Shown here: positions 1 to 10,742 of the stretch, one piece after another
Layout: every line of letters begins with the position of its first letter
How positions within the stretch are numbered: position 1 is the stretch's first letter
NCBI GenBank assembly: GCA_016278325.1
Contig: JADQCB010000018.1
Coordinates: 25,596-89,595, forward strand
Length of the DNA stretch: 64,000 nucleotides
Direction of reading: 5' to 3'
From: Actibacterium sp.
GTDB lineage: Bacteria > Pseudomonadota > Alphaproteobacteria > Rhodobacterales > Rhodobacteraceae
Notes under the pieces: model-generated
Told to the model about the DNA's origin: nothing
The model's input: the letters and a program-made list of their open reading frames with translations, nothing else
The model's database searches: none
Program-made: the position numbers and the translations under genes

Positions 1-1508
1 AAGATCCCGAAATACTGGAGCTGGCCCGCATGGCCGCCACGATAGAGGATCACTATGGGCAGCCGATGGACATGGAATGGGCCCGGGACGGGCTGACGGG
101 CAAGCTGTATATCGTGCAGGCGCGTCCCGAAACCGTGCAGTCGCGTGGCGATGTCACGGCGATGAAATCCTATACCGTGCATGACAAGGGTGCGCGCCTT
201 CTGACCGGGCTGAGTGTCGGCAATGCCGTGGCCGCCGGGCAGGTCTGCATCATCGAGAACGCCCGCGACATCGACCGGTTCGTCGACGGTGCGATCCTCG
301 TGACCTCGACCACCGATCCCGACTGGGTGCCGATCATGAAGAAGGCGAAGGCGATCATCACCGATCACGGTGGCCGCACGAGCCATGCGGCGATCGTGAG
401 CCGCGAACTGGGCCTGCCGGCGATCGTCGGCACCGGCGACGCCACCCATGTCCTGCATGACGAGCAGGAGGTGACGGTCAGCTGCGCCGAGGGCGAAGAG
501 GGGTATGTCTATGCCGGCATTGCCGAATACGATGTCGAGGATATCAGCCTGGGCGAGGTGCCCGATACGCGCACGAAGATCATGCTGAACATGGCCAATC
601 CTTCGGCCGCGGCGCGGTGGTGGCGGCTGCCGGCCGACGGTGTCGGGCTGGCGCGCATGGAATTCGTGATCAACAACGTGATCAAGGTGCATCCGCTGGC
701 CCTGACCCGCTTCGACCAGCTGACCGATGCGGAGGTGAAGCAAAGGATAACAGAGCTGACGCGCGGCTTCGACGACAGGACCGATTACTTCGTCGATACC
801 CTCGCACGCGGGCTGTCGCGCATCGCCGCAGTGCATTACCCCAACCCGATGATCGTGCGGATGAGCGATTTCAAGACCAATGAATATGCCGAGCTTCTGG
901 GCGGCCGCCAGTTCGAACCGGACGAGGAAAACCCGATGATCGGGTTCCGCGGTGCCTCGCGCTATTACGCGGAGGCCTATCGCGACGGCTTCGCCCTGGA
1001 ATGCCGCGCGATCAGCAGGCTGCGCAACGAGATGGGCTTTGACAACACCATCGTCATGATCCCCTTCTGCCGCTCGCCGGAAGAGGCCGACCGGGTGCTG
1101 GATGTCATGGCCGAAAACGGCCTGAAGCGGGGCGAGAACGGGTTGCAGGTCTATGTGATGTGCGAGATCCCGTCGAACGTGATCCTGGCCGAGGAATTCG
1201 CCAAACGCTTCGACGGGTTCTCGATCGGCTCCAACGACCTGACCCAGCTGACCCTGGGGGTGGATCGCGATTCCGAGCAGTTGGCGCATCTGTTTCGCGA
1301 ACGTGACCCGGCTGTTCTGTGGATGATCGAAACGGTGATCGAACGCGCCCACAAGGCCGGGGCCAAGGTCGGGCTGTGCGGCCAGGCGCCCAGCAATGAT
1401 CCGGAATTCGCCCGGCTTCTGGTGGCCGCGGGGATCGACTCGATCTCGGTCACGCCCGACAGCTTCATGGCGGTAAAGAAGCATGTTTCCAGCGCCGAGA
1501 AGGGCTGA
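1..1508 (+). CDS. ppsA: Phosphoenolpyruvate synthase, 3' part (5' end outside window)
   Basis: C-terminal ~500 residues of PEP synthase, which makes PEP, AMP and phosphate from pyruvate and ATP in the cytoplasm for gluconeogenesis. The reading frame is open from base 3 with no start, so the gene enters from the left. The swivelling phosphohistidine domain carries the TSHA motif (His about 128 of the visible part, preceded by GGR). The C-terminal PEP/pyruvate barrel follows, with SIGSNDLTQL and the late catalytic-cysteine motif GLCGQAPS. It ends at TGA and is followed by a convergent gene. The identity is secure; the true length cannot be judged here. Confidence 0.93.
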   Translation, partial: DPEILELARMAATIEDHYGQPMDMEWARDGLTGKLYIVQARPETVQSRGDVTAMKSYTVHDKGARLLTGLSVGNAVAAGQVCIIENARDIDRFVDGAILVTSTTDPDWVPIMKKAKAIITDHGGRTSHAAIVSRELGLPAIVGTGDATHVLHDEQEVTVSCAEGEEGYVYAGIAEYDVEDISLGEVPDTRTKIMLNMANPSAAARWWRLPADGVGLARMEFVINNVIKVHPLALTRFDQLTDAEVKQRITELTRGFDDRTDYFVDTLARGLSRIAAVHYPNPMIVRMSDFKTNEYAELLGGRQFEPDEENPMIGFRGASRYYAEAYRDGFALECRAISRLRNEMGFDNTIVMIPFCRSPEEADRVLDVMAENGLKRGENGLQVYVMCEIPSNVILAEEFAKRFDGFSIGSNDLTQLTLGVDRDSEQLAHLFRERDPAVLWMIETVIERAHKAGAKVGLCGQAPSNDPEFARLLVAAGIDSISVTPDSFMAVKKHVSSAEKG

Positions 1509-1648
1509 TCATTCCCGATCCTCTGGCGACGGATCGGCAGACCCGCCAGCCGGTGATCGCGCCACGCACAATGGGGCGCATTCCCCGTGGCCGGGGTGAA
1601 AGGTGGTGTCCCGACGCGCGGCGTGCAGGCTGGCCGGGGGCGGCATTC

Positions 1649-2989
1649 CTATCCGAGATAGACCCGGCTGGACGGGTATCCGACCCGGGGCGTTGCGCGC
1701 GTGGCCAGGAAGAATCCCAGCGTCAGCGGCCCCACCCGGCCGATGAACATCACCGTGATGATGACCGCGCGGCCCAGGCCGTCCAGCTCTGCGGTGGCGC
1801 CGCGTGACAGGCCCACCGTGCCGAAGGCCGAGGTAACCTCGAAGGCGAGATCGAGGAAATTGCCGTCATGCGACAGGGTAATCAGGAAGATCGAAAGAAA
1901 TACCGTCAGAATGCTTACCATCGCAAGCGCCAGCACCTTCATCACCTCCTCGGGGCCCAGGCTGCGCCCGAAGACATGAAGCTGCGTGCGGCGCTTGAAG
2001 AACGCGACCGTGGCCAGCAGCAGCACGATGAAGGTCGTCACCTTGATCCCGCCCGCGGTCGAGGTGCTGCCGGCCCCGATCACCATGAGCGACATGAACA
2101 TCATTGCCGTGCCATCATGGATTGCGCCGATATCGATCGTGTTGAACCCGGCGGTGCGGGTCGTCACGCCCTGGAACCAGCTTGCCCAGAGCCGCGCGCC
2201 GGTGCCGTCGAGCCCGCCCAGGGTGCGCGGGTTGGTCCATTCCAGTGCCGCGAAGGCTGTCACCGACCACAGGATCAGCGCCATCGTGCCCACGATCATC
2301 AGCTTGCTGTGCAGCGACAGCCTCTGCCAGCGACGCACCTCCCAGGCATCGGCGATCACGACAAAACCCAGCCCGCCGAAGATGAACAGCGCCGGAACCA
2401 CCAGGTTGATGACCGGGTTGTCGACCCATTGCGACAGGCTGTCGGGAAACAGCGAGAACCCGGCGTTGTTGAAGGCCGAGACTGTGTGAAACAGGGCTTG
2501 CCACAGGCCGTGCGCCCAGCCGAATTCCGGCACGAAGACGCTGGACAGCAGCACCACGCCCAGAAGCTCGCAGAGCAGAACAAACTTCAGGATCCGGCGG
2601 ACCAGCAACAGAAGATCGTGTATCGAGGTCTGGTTGAGGTCTTCGCGCAGAAAGACCCGGTGCGACATGTTCAGCGGCAGCCCGAGCATCATCAGCACCA
2701 GCACCGCGAAGGTCATCAGCCCCAGCCCGCCCAGCTGGATCAGCACCATGATGACGGCCTGCCCGAAAATCGTCAGATCGCTTCCGGTATCGAGCACGGC
2801 CAGCCCCGTCACGGTGACCGCCGAGGTCGCGGTAAAGATCGCGTCCGACCAGGTGATCGGCGCCGGCGTCGCGACCGGCAGTTTCAACAGCCCGGCGCCG
2901 ACGCAGATCAGCGCCGCGTAAAGCACAGCGAGGATCGCCGGCGGCGCGATATGGATCCGGCCGGCCTTCCTGAACCACTTCAGGCGCAT
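1649..2989 (-). CDS. TrkH/KtrB family potassium channel subunit
   Basis: About 446 residues, a polytopic inner-membrane K+ translocating subunit of the Trk/Ktr/HKT superfamily. Four pore-loop repeats are visible: the first filter-like segment is TSAVTVTGL (about residue 55), and later loops are SAFNNAGF, TTRTAGFNT and SAFGTVGLS. The ~450-residue length fits KtrB better than long TrkH. The ATG lies 8 bases after the TGA of the upstream regulatory subunit. A TTG at 3001 overlapping that stop would add four residues. The tight spacing implies co-transcription and a working KtrAB-like pair. No ribosome-binding site is obvious, so translation is probably coupled. Confidence 0.88.
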   Translation of the reverse strand: MRLKWFRKAGRIHIAPPAILAVLYAALICVGAGLLKLPVATPAPITWSDAIFTATSAVTVTGLAVLDTGSDLTIFGQAVIMVLIQLGGLGLMTFAVLVLMMLGLPLNMSHRVFLREDLNQTSIHDLLLLVRRILKFVLLCELLGVVLLSSVFVPEFGWAHGLWQALFHTVSAFNNAGFSLFPDSLSQWVDNPVINLVVPALFIFGGLGFVVIADAWEVRRWQRLSLHSKLMIVGTMALILWSVTAFAALEWTNPRTLGGLDGTGARLWASWFQGVTTRTAGFNTIDIGAIHDGTAMMFMSLMVIGAGSTSTAGGIKVTTFIVLLLATVAFFKRRTQLHVFGRSLGPEEVMKVLALAMVSILTVFLSIFLITLSHDGNFLDLAFEVTSAFGTVGLSRGATAELDGLGRAVIITVMFIGRVGPLTLGFFLATRATPRVGYPSSRVYLG

Positions 2990-2997
2990 GGTGTCGA

Positions 2998-3663
2998 TCA
3001 AAGGCTGTCGCCGAAGCGGCGCAGGTTTTCCCGGCGGCCCAGCAGCAGAAGTTTGTCATCCGTCCTGAGCTCGGCCTCGCCGTTCTCGCAAGAGATGAAA
3101 TCGCCCCCCCGCATGAGGCCAAGCACGCGCAGTTCGAAATCGTCGAACAGGCCCACGGCGCCGACGCTTTTTTCGTTCAGGCTCTCGGGAACGCGGAAAT
3201 CGACCACGTGAAAGCCGTTGCCCAGGCTGACGTAATCGCGCACCAGCGGGTTGTGCAGCATCTGGGCGATATGGCGCCCGATCTCCTGTTCGGGCTGGAT
3301 CACGCGATCCGCGCCCAGCTTGGCAAGGATCCGGTGATGGGTGCGTGTGATCGCCTTGACCCAGACGGTCTTCACGCCAAGCAGCCGGGTGTTCATCGTG
3401 CAAAGGATGTTTGCTTCGAGATCCTCGCCGATGGCGACGATCGCCACGTCGTATTTTCCGACACCGGCCTCGCGCAGCGCCTGCTCGTCACGCCCGTCGG
3501 CGATCACCGCCTCGGCCAGCGTGTCGGCAACATTCGCGACATTGCGCTCGACCGTGTCGATCCCCAGGACATGGTTGCCGAACCGGGCCAGCTCTGATGC
3601 GACTGTCGTGCCGAATGTCCCGAGACCGATGACGGCGAAACTGCGGGTCTTTTGTCTGGACAT
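2998..3663 (-). CDS. TrkA/KtrA family potassium uptake regulatory protein
   Basis: Cytosolic gating ring subunit of the K+ channel encoded next to it, 221 residues. The N-terminus has an RCK_N Rossmann fold with the nucleotide motif GLGTFG (about residues 13-18) and an acidic end of beta-2 (GIDT). An RCK_C domain follows. The start at 3663 is preferred over an upstream in-frame ATG at 3714 because GGAGAG sits just before it and MSRQKTRSFAVIG matches how such proteins begin. It is first in a two-gene unit with the KtrB-like gene. Confidence 0.88.
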   Translation of the reverse strand: MSRQKTRSFAVIGLGTFGTTVASELARFGNHVLGIDTVERNVANVADTLAEAVIADGRDEQALREAGVGKYDVAIVAIGEDLEANILCTMNTRLLGVKTVWVKAITRTHHRILAKLGADRVIQPEQEIGRHIAQMLHNPLVRDYVSLGNGFHVVDFRVPESLNEKSVGAVGLFDDFELRVLGLMRGGDFISCENGEAELRTDDKLLLLGRRENLRRFGDSL

Positions 3664-3731
3664 GGCACTCTCCGATCCTTCCGAAGGATTAGTCGCCGCA
3701 TCACCCCCGGTCAACGAATGGCGATTCCGGG

Positions 3732-5177
3732 TCAGTCCTGGTCCGGCGCCCAGCCGCTGACCGCCTTGACCTCGCAGAACTCCTCAAGGCCCCAGACGCC
3801 GCCTTCACGACCGTTGCCCGAGCGCTTGATCCCGCCAAAGGGGCTGCCAGCGCCGCGCGGCTGACCGTTCATCTCGACCATCCCCGAGCGCAACTGCCGT
3901 GCCACACGGTTGCGTCGGGCGCCGTCCTGGCTCTGCACGTAATTGGTCAACCCGTATTCGGTGTCGTTGGCGATGCGGATCGCTTCGGCCTCGGTGTCGA
4001 AGGGCAGGATCGACAGGACCGGTCCGAAGATCTCTTCGCGGGCGATGGTCATGTCGTTGTTCACGTCGGCAAAGACCGTGGGCCGGACGAAATACCCCCG
4101 GTTGAACCCCTCGGGCCGGCCGGGCCCGCCGGCGGCCAGCCGCGCCCCTTCGGCAATGCCTTTTTCGATCAGGCCCTGAACCTTGTCGAACTGGGCCGCG
4201 CTGACCACGGGGCCCATGTGCCGGCCTTCCTCATGCGCCGCGCCGATCTTCAGCCCCTCGGCCACCTCGACGGCGGTTTCCACCGCGGCATCGTAGATAT
4301 CGCGGCTGACCAGCATCCTTGTGGGCGCGTTGCATGACTGGCCGCTGTTGTTGAAGCAATGCAGCGCGCCACGCTTGACCGCCTTTTCGTCCGCATCGGC
4401 GAAGATGATATTGGCCCCCTTGCCACCCAGTTCCAGATGCACCCGCTTGAGCGTGTCGGCGGCGTTCTTCGAGATTGCCACCCCGGCGCGCGCCGACCCG
4501 GTGAACGAGATCATGTCGATGTCGGGATGGCCCGACAACTGCGTGCCGACTCCGGCCCCGTCGCCGTTCACCAGGTTGAAGACGCCGGCGGGAACCCCGG
4601 CCTCGTGCAATATCTCGGCGAACAGAAGCGACGACAGCGGCGCGATTTCAGAGGGTTTGAGCACCATCGTGCAGCCCGTGGCAAGGGCCGGTATCACCTT
4701 CAGCGTGACCTGGTTCATCGGCCAGTTCCAGGGCGTGATCATCCCGACCACGCCGACCGGATCCATCAGGATGCGGTCGGAAGGGGCATGCGCGCCCAGC
4801 GGACGATCAAAGCTGAAATCCTTCAACGCGGTGATGAAATTCTTGATATGGCCCGCCCCCGCACCAACCTGCGCGGTTTTTGCCAGGTCGATCGGTGCGC
4901 CCATTTCCAGGCTGATCGCCTCGGCCATTTCCGGGGCGCGGCGCTTGTAGACCTCAAGGATGCGCTCCAGCAGCGCGACGCGCTCTGTCTTTTCCGTCTG
5001 CGCCCAGCTGCACCCGGCATCCCTTGCCGCGCGCACGGCGGCATCGGTATCGGCCTGCCCGCCAAGTGATATCACCGCGCAGACCTCTTCCGTCGAAGGA
5101 TCTATCACGTTGCAATCGCTGCCGTCCTGCGGCGCGACCCAGCGGCCGTTGACATAAAACTGGCGTTTCTCGATCAT
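3732..5177 (-). CDS. NAD(P)-dependent aldehyde dehydrogenase family protein
   Basis: 481-residue ALDH superfamily enzyme that oxidises an aldehyde to its acid using NAD(P)+; the substrate is unknown. Visible motifs: WNWPMNQ, the nucleotide-binding FTGS segment, general base Glu249 in ELGGKG, and nucleophile Cys282 in NNSGQSCNAP. The C-terminus has the usual PFGGIKRSGNGREGG. The SGQSC active site is that of generic ALDHs, not of malonate/methylmalonate-semialdehyde dehydrogenases, so it should not be taken as the missing iolA of the island. The gene stands alone, convergent towards nothing obvious, with a weak ribosome-binding site. Confidence 0.88.
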   Translation of the reverse strand: MIEKRQFYVNGRWVAPQDGSDCNVIDPSTEEVCAVISLGGQADTDAAVRAARDAGCSWAQTEKTERVALLERILEVYKRRAPEMAEAISLEMGAPIDLAKTAQVGAGAGHIKNFITALKDFSFDRPLGAHAPSDRILMDPVGVVGMITPWNWPMNQVTLKVIPALATGCTMVLKPSEIAPLSSLLFAEILHEAGVPAGVFNLVNGDGAGVGTQLSGHPDIDMISFTGSARAGVAISKNAADTLKRVHLELGGKGANIIFADADEKAVKRGALHCFNNSGQSCNAPTRMLVSRDIYDAAVETAVEVAEGLKIGAAHEEGRHMGPVVSAAQFDKVQGLIEKGIAEGARLAAGGPGRPEGFNRGYFVRPTVFADVNNDMTIAREEIFGPVLSILPFDTEAEAIRIANDTEYGLTNYVQSQDGARRNRVARQLRSGMVEMNGQPRGAGSPFGGIKRSGNGREGGVWGLEEFCEVKAVSGWAPDQD

Positions 5178-5311
5178 CTGACTTTCCCGTTCCGAATTTG
5201 CGGCACTCTGTCACTCGCCCTGCCGGAGTGCAAGTTTGGGGATGCAGCGGCCGCCCACCATGCTTATCTTCCAGTCTGGCGGAGAACGAAACCAAGCGAA
5301 AGGAGGCTCCG

Positions 5312-5965
5312 ATGGCGCTTCGTATCAATGACACGGCCCCCAATTTCACCGCGGAAACAAGCGAGGGAAAGATAGACTTTCATGACTGGATCGGCGACAG
5401 CTATGCGATCCTGTTTTCGCATCCCAAGGATTTCACCCCGGTCTGCACGACGGAATTCGGCGCCGTGGCCCGCCTGGCCGACGATTTTGCCCGCCGCAAC
5501 ACCAAGGTGATTGGCATCTCGGTCGACGACGTGTCCGAGCACGCGGGCTGGAAAAAGGATATCGAGAGCTTCGCCAGCGCCGACGTGACCTTTCCGATCA
5601 TCGCCGACGAAGACCTGAAGGTGGCCAAGCTCTATGACATGCTGCCGGCCGAGGCGTATCTGCCCGATGGCCGCACCCCGGCCGATTCCGAGACGGTGCG
5701 CACCACTTTCATCATCGGCCCGGACAAGAAGATCAAGGTGATGCTGATCTACCCGATGACCGTGGGTCGCAATTTCGACGAGATCCTGCGCGCGCTTGAC
5801 GCCGTTCAGGCGGGCGATCGCAACCCGATCGCCACCCCGGCCAACTGGAAGCCGGGCGACGACGTGATCGTCAAGACATCGGTTTCGACCGACGACGCGA
5901 AGGCCCGGTTCGGCGAGGTGCGCGAGATCTTCCCCTATCTGCGGATGATAAAGGAACCGAAATAA
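5312..5965 (+). CDS. 1-Cys peroxiredoxin (Prx6 type)
   Basis: 217-residue thiol peroxidase that reduces H2O2 and alkyl hydroperoxides. The peroxidatic cysteine is Cys45 in FTPVCTTEFG, the Prx6-type active site, and the long C-terminal domain (GRNFDEILRALDA onward) is also typical of this class. No second resolving Cys context is apparent. The start at 5312 is set by an AGGAGG at 5301-5306; an upstream extension of the frame has no such signal. It is divergent from the aldehyde dehydrogenase and convergent with the FkbM methyltransferase gene. Confidence 0.92.
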   Translation: MALRINDTAPNFTAETSEGKIDFHDWIGDSYAILFSHPKDFTPVCTTEFGAVARLADDFARRNTKVIGISVDDVSEHAGWKKDIESFASADVTFPIIADEDLKVAKLYDMLPAEAYLPDGRTPADSETVRTTFIIGPDKKIKVMLIYPMTVGRNFDEILRALDAVQAGDRNPIATPANWKPGDDVIVKTSVSTDDAKARFGEVREIFPYLRMIKEPK

Positions 5966-5969
5966 CCCC

Positions 5970-6731
5970 TCACGCGCGGCGCGGACAGGCGACAATGACC
6001 TGTTCGCGCTGATCGACGATTTCCAGCCCGGCATCCTCGATCCGGGTCATCACCTCGTGCAGCGAGGATCCCGCGGAACGGAACGCCAGGGGGTGGAGTT
6101 CCATGACCATGCAGGCGCAGGATTTCAGCGCCTCTGTCTCGTTGCGCAGAAGCTCCAGTTCGGCGCCCTCGATATCGCATACCAGGCTGAACGCCCCGTC
6201 GATTCCTTCCCGCGCCAACAGATCCGAAAGCGTTATCGCCGGCACTTCGATCGTGCCGGCGGCGGTGTCCGCGCGATCGGTCACATGCGATGTGTGGTGC
6301 GCCTCGGTGACGGAAAAGCGCACCGTTTCGGCGTCGTCATAGGCCAGGGCCGCGGCAATGATGCTCGTGCGGTCCATCGGCCCGGCCAGTGCCAGATTGG
6401 CCCTGCAGGTTTCGATCAGTCCGGGATTGGCCTCGACCACGACAAGCCGCGCATCGGGCGCAAGCGCCTTCCGGATCGTGTAGCTGACAATCCCGTAAGA
6501 TCCGCCCAGTTCGATCGTGGCGAGGTCAGCGGGAAGCCATTTGCCGACCAGTTCACGCTCGGCTTTCTCGTAGGTGCCGCGTATCAATTGCTTTCGCGGC
6601 CCCGGAGGAGCGCCGCGCGGCACCGTGAAGGTCATTCCATCGAGCGTGTAACGAGGGCCGCGGATCATGTCGCGCAAATCCAGAAGGGCCTTGCGGCGAT
6701 AATAGTCGAGCCGTTTGAAATCGATTTGCAT
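5970..6731 (-). CDS. FkbM family SAM-dependent methyltransferase
   Basis: 253 residues. The SAM-binding Rossmann region is seen as IELGGSYGIVSY (about residues 72-83), then VVEANPGL, and the later CDIEGAELELL segment is the FkbM hallmark. Such enzymes O-methylate sugars or polyketides, but the substrate here is unknown. The ATG lies two bases after the TGA of the glycosyltransferase upstream, so the two are translated together. This suggests methylation of the glycan or surface polymer that the glycosyltransferase helps to build. Confidence 0.82.
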   Translation of the reverse strand: MQIDFKRLDYYRRKALLDLRDMIRGPRYTLDGMTFTVPRGAPPGPRKQLIRGTYEKAERELVGKWLPADLATIELGGSYGIVSYTIRKALAPDARLVVVEANPGLIETCRANLALAGPMDRTSIIAAALAYDDAETVRFSVTEAHHTSHVTDRADTAAGTIEVPAITLSDLLAREGIDGAFSLVCDIEGAELELLRNETEALKSCACMVMELHPLAFRSAGSSLHEVMTRIEDAGLEIVDQREQVIVACPRRA

Positions 6732-6733
6732 GG

Positions 6734-7603
6734 TCAGGGTCCGTTAATTGTGGAATCCGGCGAGTTATCCGATCGGCGCTGCGACCAGGCCCCGGCCAGG
6801 CGGCCAAGCCCCTCGGAGCGGTGCGTGGCCGAGTAGAGGCTTCGCGGCGACAGAAGAAAATTCAGGGCATTCGACAGCCCCCGCAACAGCGGGCGCGGGG
6901 CTTGGTGTTTCCGTGAAACATAAACCCGCGAGCGGCCCCAGTGGTAGCCTTTGAAACGCGCGGCCCGGGGGCTGGCGGGGGAAGAGGCCCCGCCGATATG
7001 GATCACGCGCGTTGTCGGGATCAGCCAAAGCGGGCCGGCTTGTGCCGACAGCCGCAGGCTTATGTCATCGTCCTCGTAGAACAGGAAAATTTCGGGATCG
7101 AACCCCTGCACTTTCTCGAACGCCCGCCGCGGGACGAGCAGCGCCGCGCCCGAGAGCACGGTTACCCGTGTATCGACCCGGGGCGCCATGCCCGGCAACG
7201 CCGGGATGTCGCGGCGGATACGGCTGCGTCGTTTGAAAAAGCACCTTCCGGTTTCATCCTCCTGCAGCGGGCCGAACCCGGCAGCATCGGGATGGCGGTC
7301 GATCGCGGCAGTGAGCTGGTCGAGCGTGTCGGGGCGCAGCCGCGCGTCGGGGTTCAGGAAAAACAGGTATGTCCCACGCGCCCGGGCGGCGCCCAGGTTG
7401 CAGCCGCGCCCGAAGCCGAGATTCGCTTCCGGCACGATCACCGTAGCACCACGCGATTGCGCCAGGTCGCGCATCCCGTCGTCGGGGCCGTTATCGACCA
7501 GTACGACCTCGATACCCGGCGGGATGCTTTCCAGCAATCCTGGCAAGACCTCGGCGCTGTTGTAGGCGACCGTGACAATCGAGATTTCGACCGGGTTCGG
7601 CAT
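6734..7603 (-). CDS. Glycosyltransferase family 2
   Basis: 289-residue GT-A fold glycosyltransferase of the rhamnosyltransferase-like kind. The N-terminus reads SIVTVAYNSAEVLPGLL. The metal-binding acidic motif lies in FLNPDARLRPD, and the acceptor-side FLFYEDDDISLRL motif follows. The start at 7603 is preferred to an in-frame ATG at 7651 because AAGGA precedes it and PVEISIVTVAYN is the normal beginning of the fold. It is first in a two-gene unit with the FkbM methyltransferase. Donor and acceptor sugars cannot be read from sequence. Confidence 0.87.
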   Translation of the reverse strand: MPNPVEISIVTVAYNSAEVLPGLLESIPPGIEVVLVDNGPDDGMRDLAQSRGATVIVPEANLGFGRGCNLGAARARGTYLFFLNPDARLRPDTLDQLTAAIDRHPDAAGFGPLQEDETGRCFFKRRSRIRRDIPALPGMAPRVDTRVTVLSGAALLVPRRAFEKVQGFDPEIFLFYEDDDISLRLSAQAGPLWLIPTTRVIHIGGASSPASPRAARFKGYHWGRSRVYVSRKHQAPRPLLRGLSNALNFLLSPRSLYSATHRSEGLGRLAGAWSQRRSDNSPDSTINGP

Positions 7604-7675
7604 GGGCGCATCCTTCAAGCAGAAATGGCCCCGGCGCAATGCCGGGGCCATTCGATACGGGGAAAGAGGGTGCGA

Positions 7676-9811
<2,136 letters not shown>

Positions 9812-9950
9812 CTCGTATCCTAGCTTGGGCGCGGGACCCTCCCGCCAACCCGATTGCGTACGGGGCTCTGTGCCCCGTGGCCTCTGGTCAGTTGCGTTAT
9901 CCTCCCTCCCCGTGAGGCCCGGCGGCGAGGTTGCGGAGGCTTGATGCGGA

Positions 9951-9980
9951 ACGCGCCCCCCGTTGGGCCGGGGGGCGCGT
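9951..9980 (-). terminator. Hairpin between rpsO and pnp
   Basis: Perfect 11-bp inverted repeat (arms 9951-9961 and 9970-9980, 8-base loop) just past the rpsO stop. No T-run follows on the minus strand, so it may be a leaky terminator or an RNA processing site rather than a full terminator. In E. coli the rpsO-pnp spacer has both a terminator and an RNase III site. Confidence 0.55.
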
Positions 9981-9990
9981 CCTGAAATTC

Positions 9991-10260
9991 CTAGCGGCGG
10001 ATGCCGAGGCGTTTGATGAGGTCGGTGTATCGCGCCTCTTCCTTCGCCTTGAGGTAGTCCAGAAGCTTGCGGCGCTGCGCGACCATCATCAAGAGCCCAC
10101 GGCGGGAATGGTTGTCCTTCTTGTGGGTCTTGAAATGCTCGGTCAGCGTCGAGATGCGCGAGGTCAGGATCGCAACCTGCACTTCGGGCGAACCGGTATC
10201 GCCTTCCTTGGTGGCGTATTCCTTGACTATGCGCTGCTTCTCTTCGGGTGTGATCGACAT
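9991..10260 (-). CDS. rpsO: 30S ribosomal protein S15
   Basis: 89 residues, the standard size of S15, which binds the central domain of 16S rRNA. It contains the signature [16 protein letters not shown] and the HSRRGLL segment. The ATG at 10260 has a close AAGGAG just upstream. It is followed on the same strand by a hairpin and pnp, the usual gene order. Confidence 0.97.
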   Translation of the reverse strand: MSITPEEKQRIVKEYATKEGDTGSPEVQVAILTSRISTLTEHFKTHKKDNHSRRGLLMMVAQRRKLLDYLKAKEEARYTDLIKRLGIRR

Positions 10261-10394
10261 CGGGGTCTCCTTTCGGGGATTGAGGTGGAAGGCACAAGCC
10301 GGGATGTCGTCCAGTAGGGCCCATGGAGATTTCATGCCGGGCAGGCCGGCAGATGCGCGCGTATAGGCGAATTCGGCACAAAAGGAAAGGGGGG

Positions 10395-10679
10395 TCACGG
10401 CGGTGGCTGGATTTCCTGCGCGATCCGCGCGGCCCATTCGCCGATGATCGGGACGAAATCGATCCTGGTCAGGAAATAGGCCGCGATCGAGACCAGGATC
10501 GTGGCGCCGACCACGGTGCCCAGGCCCATCGCCAGCCCGCGCAGGAAATTATAGGCCAGCAGCCCCATCCAGGAATCATGCGCCCTAACGAACCGGTGAC
10601 GGTTGAGATCGGCGATCTCCTGGCGCAGGGCGCTGATTTCCGTGTTCAATGTCTCGCTGTCTGGCGTGTCGTCTTGCAC
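10395..10679 (-). CDS. Small membrane protein with DUF5665-like domain
   Basis: About 94 residues if started at GTG 10679, where GGAG sits seven bases upstream; a TTG at 10739 would give 114 residues but has no ribosome-binding site. A short helical stretch ([16 protein letters not shown]) precedes the conserved [20 protein letters not shown] membrane segment and ends in [11 protein letters not shown]. This layout matches the DUF5665 family of single-spanning proteins; function is not known. It lies upstream of rpsO on the same strand but about 135 bases away. Confidence 0.7.
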   Translation of the reverse strand: MQDDTPDSETLNTEISALRQEIADLNRHRFVRAHDSWMGLLAYNFLRGLAMGLGTVVGATILVSIAAYFLTRIDFVPIIGEWAARIAQEIQPPP

Positions 10680-10742
10680 TGGCGGGCTCCGGCTGCCGTT
10701 CTTCCGGGGAACCCTAACGCCCCGTCGGGTGTGCGCCAAGCG

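Noticed and set aside
3732..5177. Aldehyde dehydrogenase as the missing iolA of the inositol pathway
   Set aside because: Its active site (SGQSC) is that of generic ALDHs and it lies 35 kb from the island.
9951..9980. Classical Rho-independent terminator after rpsO
   Set aside because: The stem is perfect but no T-run follows on the minus strand, so it was reported only as a hairpin.
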